The notes beneath the pieces were generated by a model. The model worked only from the letters and a program-made list of their open reading frames with translations, was not told where the DNA came from and made no database searches. 64,000 bases of DNA from Pelobates cultripes (lineage: Eukaryota > Chordata > Amphibia > Anura > Pelobatidae): contig OW240924.1 of NCBI GenBank assembly GCA_933207985.1, positions 69,620,742 to 69,684,741 of the forward strand, given 5' to 3'. Positions 55,254-64,000 of this stretch are shown one piece after another (positions within the stretch are counted from its first letter, which is position 1; the number at the start of each line of letters is the position of its first letter). The translations under genes were made by a program, and so were the position numbers.

Positions 55254-56147
55254 CACTGATCAGCTACAACATTAAAACCACCTGCCTAATATCATGTAGG
55301 TCCCCCTCATTCTGCCAAAACAGCTCTGTTGCGTAGAGGCATGGACTCCACAAGACCTCTGAATGTGTCCTGTGGTATCTGGCACCAAGACATTAGCAGC
55401 AGATCCTTTAAGTCCTGCAAGTTGCAAAGTTAGGCCTCCATGGATCCGTTTTGTTGTTCCAATACATCCCACAGATGTTCAATTGGATTGAGATCTTAGG
55501 AATTCGGAGTCCAAGGCAACACCTTTGTCATGTTCCTCAAAACCATTCCTGAACAATCCTTGCAGTGTGGCAGGGTGCATTATACACCTGAAAGAGGCTA
55601 TTGACATCAGGGCTTTCTGTCATTGCTCCATGGTTCAGTTCTGATGTTCACATTCCCATTGAAGGCGCTTCTAGTCTTGGACAGAGGTCATCATGGGCAC
55701 TCTGACAGGTCTGTGGCTACTGTGTGTTCTGATACCTGTCTATCGTGGCAGCATTAAGTTTACCAGGAATTAGTTTGATAAACCCAGACAGACTAGCCTT
55801 CACTCTCCACCTATCAATGAGAATCAATGAGAATTAGGTGCCCATCACCTTGATGCCAGTGCCACAGTTGTCCTTCCTTGCATTACTTTTGTTAGGTAAT
55901 AATCACTGCATGCCTGACACAACTCACAAGAATTGCCATTTTGGAAATGTTCTGACCCAGTCGTCTAGCCTTTGCTATTTGACCCATGTCTAAGTCACTC
56001 AGATCGTTTTGCTTGCCCATTTTGCCTGCCTCTGACTGTTCACTTGGTGCCTAACTTATCCCAGCTCTTGACTGGTGCCATTGTAATGATAAAACCAATG
56101 TTATTCACTTAACCTGTCAGTGGTTTTAATGTTGTGGTTGATCAGTG
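55254..56147 (-). mobile_element. Degenerate Tc1-like transposon, 894 bp
   Basis: CACTGATCAGCTACAACATT and the reverse complement of the right end, CACTGATCAACCACAACATT, are TIRs flanked by TA (55252-55253 and 56148-56149). The transposase frame runs on the minus strand. Full-length relatives are about 1.6 kb as I remember, so roughly 700 bp is deleted, removing most of the catalytic core. Confidence 0.85.
55272..56020 (-). pseudogene. Tc1-like transposase remnant
   Basis: The N-terminus (from about 56020) reads [20 protein letters not shown] and [14 protein letters not shown], the paired-type helix-turn-helix DNA-binding region of Tc1 transposases (usual MGK..DLS.FDKG.I...R). The C-terminal part survives at 55472-55272 in shifted frames ('GSAANVLVPDTTGHIQ'). 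The DDE catalytic core between them is largely deleted and frames are broken. It cannot encode an active enzyme. Confidence 0.75.
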
Positions 56148-56149
56148 TA

Positions 56150-57566
56150 TAGTTTTGCCAAATTACAAAGCATATGGCCCCAGCTTATCCCTTCTCTTCA
56201 CGGTGTAATATATAAGGTACAAAACATTAGCCAGCACATGCTGTAATTTAGAGGAATACATTTAATTATTTCTACTAGTAAATAGGTTGGAAGCTTAGTA
56301 TAATGATGTGTAGAGAGATTATGCAGCATTACCACGTTTACACCCAGTGATGCCAAATGAGGTCATTTTGGTTACACTCATTGTCCCGATGTCCTGCCTG
56401 CAGACCTTTTCGTTCTTAGATGTCTGGGTGAGAACCTGCTGCTGTTTGGTTGGTCCTTTGCTCCCCATGTAATTACAGGTTTGTGAAACATTCAGCCAGA
56501 AGACTTTGCTGATAATTTGCAGCTTCACAGCCACTGCTGTTGCTTGAGCGAAATAGCAATAAAATTGAGGACTACCATATGTTTTATTGATATGTGACAT
56601 TTAGATCTTATTAATACAGTAACTGTGAATTCTCGGCATTCTCATTACAAAATGAAGTGGGCCCATAGGAAACCACTTTTTTTTCCACAGTGAGTTTTTT
56701 GAGGACCTATACCTTGCAGTTAAGGATTATAGGAATAACGTAACAGTCGGGTTCACTATATGGAGAAACAAGGGGCTACTTGGTAGTGGTACCTAAATAT
56801 GCATTTTGAGAAAATAAAGTTGAGGCTATCACATTAGAATCATCTGTTATCTAGTAAGTCTGCCGCTTGCACGGATTGTGGATTGTGTAGAGTCTCACCA
56901 TCCCAGTACAAATTTGCACATTTATGATAAATACTCTGGTTATTTTAGCTTTAAGGTGTGAAATTAAAGAGGAGGTGCAAGGAACACCTTCGTTTTAATA
57001 CACAACTAGAAATAAAGGAGTTATATTATCGCTAAGCGATCTGCTAATTATGCTAAGTTCTTTGCAGATATTAAACAGATGATGGTTCCGATGCAATGTG
57101 TGTCCATTCCAATTTAAATGGCTCACTCACTAAATCACAAAGGCAAGATGTCAAACTGGCACTATAGATATGAACCTGAGATACGACAAGGACAAGCCAA
57201 GGATGCCGGAGCACCGAGACAATGAAGCACAAAAAGAAACACAAAGATGGTCATTTATCATATAGCGGGAAGTGGCACCATTTGTTCAAGCTTTATCTAT
57301 TCTCAGTAGAGGTGAATAAGAGTCACTGTCCCTTAAATCTAAAGTAAGTCAGACAGCTCCAGACACCGTAGAGTGTTGTCTTAAAGTAGTATTGGAACAA
57401 TAGCAGGATATGAGAAGGTTTATGTACAGAAGGATACATCACTACTGTTATTGTTGAATAGAGTAATGAATATGCAATATTACTTTCATACCAGGAGGTA
57501 TATAGTATTAGTTTGTTATAGAGGGTATAGGTGTATTATTAAAACAGAGAGGGAGATTCACGTCAC
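56150..57566. other. Repeat-poor stretch
   Basis: 56300-56600 is complex, balanced sequence without repeat signature and could be conserved non-coding DNA or a small exon; no splice-consistent frame was found. The rest is AT-rich. Confidence 0.35.
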
Positions 57567-57580
57567 GTTCTTGTAAATTC

Positions 57581-57932
57581 TTTTAATTTAAAAAATATTT
57601 TTTTTTTGATTTTCAAGACGTTTTAGTACATTACAAATTCCATATGCACGACACAAGTAAGAAGAATGGACAGGTATGAATTCAAATGAGACAAAAGTAA
57701 GAGGAATATGTTATCGGATTGTTTTCAACCCATATAGTCATGCAACTGAAGGTGCAATCTGTTGAGTTGGGATCCTGTAAGCCACATTAAGTAAGTCGCC
57801 TGTCTAGGTGCAGTGAGAGTGGTGTATTTACGCATGGCCACCAGACTGTTCAGGAAATAGTAGAGTAGTTTGGGAGGTCATCTTATGTTGTTTTCCAACA
57901 ATTACAGATTCCATTGGGAAGAATTCGGGAAA
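57581..57932 (-). mobile_element. Short 5'-truncated LINE 3' end
   Basis: GTTCTTGTAAATTC is duplicated exactly at 57567-57580 and 57933-57946. On the minus strand the insert ends in A-rich sequence (complement of 57581-57612). Only about 350 bp of 3' UTR-like sequence is present. The ending 'TTGAAAATCAAAAAAAAAAT' is consistent with the L1-like tails elsewhere in the window. Confidence 0.75.
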
Positions 57933-57946
57933 GTTCTTGTAAATTC

Positions 57947-58240
57947 CTAAAGGAGCACTCCTTTAGTACCACGATAGTGCCAAGAGTTCCCAGGCACCCC
58001 CACATTGTAGGCGGTCAAGCAATTTTAGTACGGTTTGATTTCTAACCTGGGGTCCACGGGGCGCCTTTCCACCCTAAACTACGTCAGCCATGGAGCAGCT
58101 TCTGATAATATTCCTTAAGAGTAGGCATATATCATTGTCCGAGAGAGTAAGTTTCAGGTTCCCATGACAAGGGCCCTGCTGGCACCATAACCAATATAGC
58201 ACTTTGTAGTGATTATAGTTCTACCCCATAGTGTCTAATG
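57947..58240. mobile_element. TTAA-type element, degraded
   Basis: 'CTAAAGGAGCACTCCTTTAG' begins it (TTAA changed to CTAA). The right end 'CACTTTGTAGTGATTATAG' with 'CCATAGTGTCTAATG' resembles TATAGTGTC-TTAA. The central part has 'GTTCCCAGGCACCCCCA'. Half the terminal hairpin is still visible. Confidence 0.45.
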
Positions 58241-59775
58241 AAATAAAGCTCAAATGCACATAGTGGTCTCCTGAAATACCATGTCTATTTGAGGGTTAGT
58301 GATAAAAGCATTAAATTGCTTGATTACAATATGGATATTCACTAAATGTATAATTAGCTCATTTGACCAGAATATGCATTTGGAGTTTGGTTGCCATATT
58401 ATTTTAATATTTCAAGATTGTGGGGTTACTTTGATATGAGTATTCCGTATTAGCCTGTGGCCACAAAGGACGAAGTATTAGCTAGCTAGCAATATCCTGC
58501 ATTAGTTTGGGTGTAAGCAGGAATGAACACAATTTAGTAACGCTTGTAATGCAATAGCGTACTTATCCAGGTCCAATGACACATATCTGGATTTGTGGGG
58601 GACATCAAACATGTTATCCACACGAGCTTTGATGGAACGTCTAGGCAGCCTTGGTCAACTGTACTCCATGATTGACAATCTGCTGCAGTCAGTCACTGTA
58701 TTAATGGCATAGATGACCTAATCTTTTAAAGTATGAGTTTGATGCTGGGATTACTTTGATACCCAGAATAATTTCTAATGAAAGACAGGCTTCAGTTTGA
58801 TGACCAGATGAACACAGTACGTGATGGCTGGCAAGGTGTATTAAGCTTAATGGCATGCGGGAGATGCAATATCTTATAGTTGGCAGGTTGAAGAGCTACA
58901 TTGAGTACTGGCAGAGCGTTGGTTCTAATGAGCTGTATATTTCATGATTAGTTTGCAGACTGGCAAGGGACGGCCTATAATGGCTTGCCTACCATGTCAC
59001 CACCTAGCCCGTATTTTCCTGTCAGAATAGTAAATATGTAAAATTAAGCTAATAATAACCCCACTTTTGAAATATCACATCACTCCTACCAGCATCAGCA
59101 CCAATCCACAATGATGCAATAAACTCGTACAAGGAGATTTTTTCTTGTACCAGTGTAAATGCTGGTACGATAGGAAAAAAGCACGTGAGTTTCATTGTAA
59201 GATAGGATACCATGTTCTTTACAAATAAATTATTGAGATCCTTAAATTATTGCTACAGTCATGTTCTCCTTAATTCAAGATATACTATTAGGATCACAAA
59301 TATCCCCCAAATCATTTACATCTGCTTCTATTAACATGCCACGATAACACAGTCCTTAAAGAGGATATAACCTTATGTAATTCTCAGCATATTAGGTACT
59401 GTTGTAAAAAAGTTTCTGATTTTTTTTTTGCACTCCATAAATTACCGTCCATTCAACTGTTCCTGCAGGGTGTCCTTCTCAGTTCCTCTTCCTATTGGGG
59501 TACAGGAAGGTCTCCAATTCCCTTACCTTCTTTTCTTATCCATGCTTAAACAGATGGGCATCCACCAGCTACCGCTATTTCACCTTGGATGGAAATGTAG
59601 TTACCAACATTTGCTACTCTCACCTGCATAATATTTCCAAAATCTGACCATTTGATAACACTGAAAAGCTAAATAATTAGCCATTCCCTCTTACAAGGAG
59701 AAAGATGTTATTCTAGCTTCATCTACTCTTCTCATATGTGAAACAGTTTGAACTGAATTATTTGTCTTGTTTTAT
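58241..59775. other. No recognisable feature
   Basis: Long AT-leaning single-copy stretch with no diagnostic structure. Confidence 0.35.
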
Positions 59776-59820
59776 CTATTGTACAGCGCTGCGGAATATA
59801 TAGGCGCCATATAAATCTTT
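59776..59820 (-). repeat. Dispersed short repeat, reverse orientation
   Basis: 'TTGTACAGCGCTGCGGAATA' then TATAGGCGCCATATAAAT is the reverse complement of the repeat at 18697-18765. Confidence 0.6.
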
Positions 59821-60541
59821 GTCATTGTATGCTTCTTAGCCACGTTTGCTGCCATAATCTTCTTCCTTATCAATTTATCAGCAACTGCTACCCCACTGTG
59901 CCCTTCAATGACTTCCTTCTGGCTAAAATACAAGATATTAAAAGTACAATCCAGGTTCCATATTGCTCTAGGTATCTTAGGTGTCCAGACTCCTCTGTCC
60001 TGTACACTGACTTTACATGGGGTAGTCTGTGTGAACATGTTCTTAAAATCATTCTCCTTCACTTTTAGAAGCTGCTCTATCAGTGCACAGCAGTTCTCTT
60101 CCCAGCTCCTGCAAGTGATGCTGACTGCACGTTTAGTTCTGTCTGTATATTTCGGCAAACCTTGCGTTGGGATAATATCTGTACTTTACTGCAAATGACT
60201 GTTTTTATGAATTCCAAAACAGACATCGATTGCTTGCCACTTCTACTATGTTACCAGTTTGTACCAGGCCTGGAATACACAAAACATTCCCCCCCGAGAA
60301 TTTGTTTTATTTATAATAATAATCAGAATAAACAGAAGTATCGTTAGCACATTTCCAGTTACAGGAAACTACGTCAGATAGGTCCACACACACTGTGCTA
60401 GCTCACAGACTATCTCCAGCTGTGATTCCCAAACCTACATGTATTACAAATATAGACATCAACATTTCCGAGAAAGAAACGGTAGAATTTACTATAGTTG
60501 TGTGCATTTCACAATCTGATTGGATGGCATATATAAATGTC
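59821..60541. other. No recognisable feature
   Basis: Overlapping frames on both strands between 59770 and 60200 are not supported by any motif. Confidence 0.35.
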
Positions 60542-60545
60542 TTAA

Positions 60546-61493
60546 AGGAACAATATAGTGTTAGGAAAACAAAGCTGTATACCTAAGAGTACAGAGTCCC
60601 TCTGATTGCTGACCCCTGCTCCCCCCCTCCCCCCGCGCAAAACTCAAAGGGTTAAATACCCTTTAATTAACTTACCTTATCCCAGTGCTGAAGTCCCTTG
60701 GCCTTCCCCATAGGAAAGCATTGAATCAGTGCTTTTCTATGGAGTTTTAGAACACGCTGGAAGGACTTCCTGCGTCGTTTAACAGAGTTAAACTCTATGA
60801 AACGGCATGAAGCACCTTTAGTAGCTCTCTGGTATACAGCCACTAGAGGCAGCCATAAAAGAACTCTGTAGTGTTAAAGCAACGCTGTATCTTAATGGAA
60901 CTCGATAGCATTGGGAATACATATCTGTATTCCTAATGCTACAGCCCTGATGCCCCCTGACATTTAGTCTCCACCCCACCCCCGTGTATAAGTAAATAAA
61001 TTAAATAATTACATTTAAAACAAATTACTCACCTTTTCTCCAGTGCGCTGCCTCGATCTCCTCCTCGAGTGATGTCATTGTCCCCAATTGACGGGACAAT
61101 CCTCAGAGGAGCATAGGGCACCTTAGACGCGTGTGCCTAAGATTCTGCCATAGAGAACCATTGAATACAATGATTCTCTGTGGCCCACTGTGACGACACT
61201 GTGCATGTGCAAGTGAAGGCACGGAATGTTAAGGTGTAAAAACCAGGAACTAAGATTCATGGCTCTTGTACCAAGAAGGACTGGAGGCGTGGCTTGAAGC
61301 AGCGCTTCCAAGCTCTCTAATTAGTGTACTACTGTGTTTTAGGGGGCTAGGTGAGGAGAGGCAGGACTGCAGGCACTATGACGGCTTCAATAAAAATTAA
61401 GTTATTAAAGTGCCTTCAATGTCCCTTTAACCCTACAGTATAAACATTGCAGTTTAAATGAGATGAAGTGGTCTGGGTGCCTATAGTGTCTCT
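60546..61493. mobile_element. TTAA element (D/B type) split by another TTAA element
   Basis: It starts AGGAACAATATAGTGTTAGG after TTAA 60542-60545 and ends 'GGTGCCTATAGTGTCTC' before TTAA 61494-61497. The interior again has 'AGGAAAGCATTGAATCAGTG' and 'ACAGCCACTAGAGGCAG'. The sequence jumps at 60895 and resumes with CCCTACAGTATAAACATTGC at 61431. Removing 60896-61430 gives an element of about 413 bp. Confidence 0.8.
60896..61426. mobile_element. Inner TTAA element nested in the previous one
   Basis: TGGAACTCGATAGCATTGGG follows TTAA 60892-60895, and 'CCTTCAATGTCCCT' precedes TTAA 61427-61430. Inside, 'GAATACATATCTGTATTC' and 'CCATTGAATACAATGATTCTC' are palindromic. Confidence 0.8.
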
Positions 61494-61497
61494 TTAA

Positions 61498-63359
61498 ATA
61501 TACTGCAGTCTTTTTTTTTAAGATCAACACACATTAGATATTGCAGTATCTGGTTGTCAAGAAATATGCCAGAAATGGTTAGGTGGACATCTAGTTTATT
61601 TCTCTAACTAGTCTCTCTGCTTTTAAACAGAATTGATTGTGGCAATGTTGTGTATATATGCACATGCACACTTGTTTAGAAATGTAAACCTATCAGAATT
61701 GGTTTTCTTTTCATATATAATTATAACAGTAAATGTGCCACAGTTTGACGACCTTGTGGGATTGACACATGAATATAACGGTAATCATGTTTTGAAATGG
61801 CCCTTCTATATAGCAATTTCTACTAACCAAGGCTACTTACTTTAATTGATTAACTTCCAGTGGTCTGAGTTAGCAAAGAAATGCCACTAGAGGGCAGTAT
61901 AAAGTCATTGGGATGAACTAAAGAACTTGCAATGAAACAAAAGATATTCTGCCAAAACGAGGGTCGAGTTTTTTGCACAGAGAACGGGTCAAGTAAATAG
62001 GAAGTGCCAGCGAAATAGAGAAAAATAAAATAAAATAAAATAATTCCAAGCCAATATATAAAGGGTTTACAATTAACAAACCTTTTGAGTGTATTACTAT
62101 GCAATGCCTCCAAACATCACAATTTTAATGATAAGCATTGTATGAATGAAACTCTTGCTGACTTCCCAAAATAAATTCCAGTGACAGCTTTTGGAATAAT
62201 TTTGGGGCACAAGGTTCAGCATCCAATCTGCCAACGGGTGTGATGATTTTTTATTTATTTTTTTGTGTAAAGGATTTTGCCAGATATGCAAGCTAAGGTT
62301 GTATTATTTCGATTTTGAATTCTTCGAATAATTCTTCTATCAATCTGTGTAAAAGGTATTCTGAGTTAAAAAAAAAAAAGTAGCCTCTTTGTAGTGTAAA
62401 AAAACAAGGTCTTCTCTCCATGTGCTGCCTGGAAGCCTCGACTCTTGCTGTCTTCTAGAATTTGGAGTGTCAATGCCATTGCAACAAACAAACTTTGTTT
62501 AACAATTTTTTTTGCGATACTTTTGCTCCCCAAAAACGATCCAACCAGAAGAGTCCACAAACACACATTACTTTGGGTTAGATTTACCCTACTTATTTTT
62601 GCATTTTTTTTCTTTTTACATGGCTGTAGACCCTGGGATGTTTTTTTGTTTTTTTTTAAAGATTTTCACCTACTTTCTTTTAGTACATTATACAAATGCT
62701 GCTGAGGACTTTATTTCGATATTTTACTGACTGTTTAGTTTTCAGTCTGAAGGTTATCCTATGTACAGCACCAGCAGTCAGCAGTATATCTGTTTATACT
62801 TCCCCTAGTCTATGTCTTTTTTATATACAATGTTATGCTTTGTACTGTTGATTGTATAACAGCGCTGTGTTCCCTTATCTTTATTATTTGTATTTTTTAT
62901 TTGCCTGCATAGGTACTCTTGTACATATTATAGTATCCTTTTTTTTTTTTAATAAAAACAAAAAAATAAAAATGATTTGCAACATGTAAGAAAATATCTT
63001 TAATTTAGATATTAATATATCTGATCATTTCTCTATTCTGTGTTCGGATGCTTCCTTTATGTTTACACTTAAAAAGTTGATCCAAAAATATTAAATCGTT
63101 TGAAAAGTATTAAAATCTATGCTATAGTCCCTTTACAAACTCGCACCAGTTGTTCCAGGGTGCCCTTGGTTTTACTCCATAATTAGAAGCATTTCTATAA
63201 TTACTGGAGCATTATTCTAGTGATTTGGTTTATTCTGACCTGGTTTCCGGACTTTGGCTTGTCTTGTTTTCTTCTATTGTCTTATCCTCCAGCTTGTTCA
63301 TTTATATTTCTTATTCAGATTCTGGCTCATAATTTGTCTGGATGTCTGCTTCATACAAC
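61498..63359. other. No recognisable feature
   Basis: AT-rich sequence with T and A runs (62640-62655, 62939-62950). No supported gene or repeat end. Confidence 0.35.
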
Positions 63360-63430
63360 AATCCTATATTATTATTTATTATTTTATTATTTATATAGCA
63401 CCATCAGATTCCATAGCGCTGTACAATGGG
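63360..63430 (+). repeat. Dispersed short repeat (TTATATAGC family)
   Basis: (TTATT)n leader, then TATAGCACCATCAGATTCC and 'ATAGCGCTGTACAATGGG', nearly identical to 18697-18765. Confidence 0.65.
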
Positions 63431-63956
63431 TATAACTGTCCATGTACCTGCTCACGTCTATGAAAATGGATAGCCCGACTCCTATTAACTGCATCTAAAA
63501 CTGAAAGGTGCAACATTCTAGGAACGTGGTTGGGGGGAGAAGAATTATTTTAGGGTTTCAAGAACAGCGTGACTTTAACACATCCTGACTATCTATATCA
63601 AGGGGGGAATGTCTGCCAAGCGGAATGGTATATAAACTTCCCCTTCACATATATATAATAACACACATTCCCTGGACAATCTAAACTTAGAACACTCAGT
63701 GTATTCTTTCTGCTAAAAAGTGGATTAATATTATAATATTGTATATCGCCATGTTAAAGGCACTTTTTTTTTTTTGCAAGCCTACAGTAAATGACGCATG
63801 TTATCTGATACCACTGCTCTTTGAACAAATAAATGCATGTTTTACCTGCCACCTTACACCCATCACTTCATACAGATTACATTTACTGTATCAATACTAA
63901 TGTACATACAGAATAAATAGGGGAGAAACAAGTGAACACTGGTTTGTATGTCATAT
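63431..63956. other. No recognisable feature
   Basis: AT-rich single-copy sequence. Confidence 0.35.
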
Positions 63957-63960
63957 TTAA

Positions 63961-64000
63961 AGGAACAGTGAAATGTTATAAATACATCTCTTTATGTAAC
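63961..64000. mobile_element. Left end of a TTAA element, cut by window edge
   Basis: AGGAACAGTGAAATGTTATA after TTAA 63957-63960 resembles the left end of the inner element at 60896. The remainder lies beyond the window. Confidence 0.5.

Noticed and set aside
59772..60158. 128-codon minus-strand frame
   Set aside because: It includes the reverse copy of a dispersed short repeat at its C-terminus, has overlapping frames on the other strand and no recognisable motif.

Overview
The window reads as intergenic or intronic DNA of a large vertebrate genome, most likely a frog. I found no host protein-coding exon, no rRNA gene and no tRNA gene that I could defend. The organism call rests on the repeats: many TTAA-flanked foldback elements beginning AAAGGGACACTATAG, GC-ended hAT elements, Tx1/L1-like and CR1/L2-like LINE tails, a Tc1 relic, and short dispersed repeats containing TATAGCGCCATCAGATTCC. 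I recall these as typical of anuran assemblies, but I could not run a search. The open frames on both strands are short, lack splice context, and mostly fall in simple repeats or transposon relics.

Layout. 0-8.3 kb: a 324-bp element with short terminal inverted repeats (TIRs), two hAT-type elements carrying simple-repeat cores (1422-2665, 4885-6338), and a LINE tail split by a half-LINE. 8.3-24.7 kb: AT-rich, largely single-copy sequence studded with foldback elements, several inserted into each other at TTAA, plus a hAT foldback element with an 8-bp target-site duplication (TSD). 24.7-27 kb: a GT-rich minisatellite split by a 1.86-kb hAT element with perfect TSD. 27-37 kb: single-copy DNA, minisatellites, a faint retroviral-envelope-like region, a TTAACCCCTTAAGGAC-type element and a LINE tail. 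37.6-43.7 kb: two large hAT elements (2.57 and 2.22 kb) filled with CA- or pyrimidine-rich arrays. 44331-44430 is a 100-N assembly gap. 44.4-57.9 kb: half-LINE, retroviral LTR with primer-binding site, foldbacks, hAT hairpin, 5'-truncated L1, dead Tc1. 58-64 kb: mostly single-copy DNA with a nested TTAA pair at 60.5-61.5 kb.

The main pattern is that five hAT-bounded elements with different termini share one architecture: 8-bp TSD, CAGNG-type ends, GC-rich subterminal palindromes, no transposase, and a core made of strand-asymmetric tandem repeat. They look like non-autonomous transposons that carry or breed minisatellites. A second pattern is serial nesting of foldback elements at TTAA sites present in the consensus of other repeats. 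A third is a pair of L1-like copies that keep 5' UTR, ORF1-like sequence and 3' tail but lack ORF2.

Boundaries with TSDs were read directly from the sequence. Superfamily names are inference from termini, TSD length and short protein motifs.
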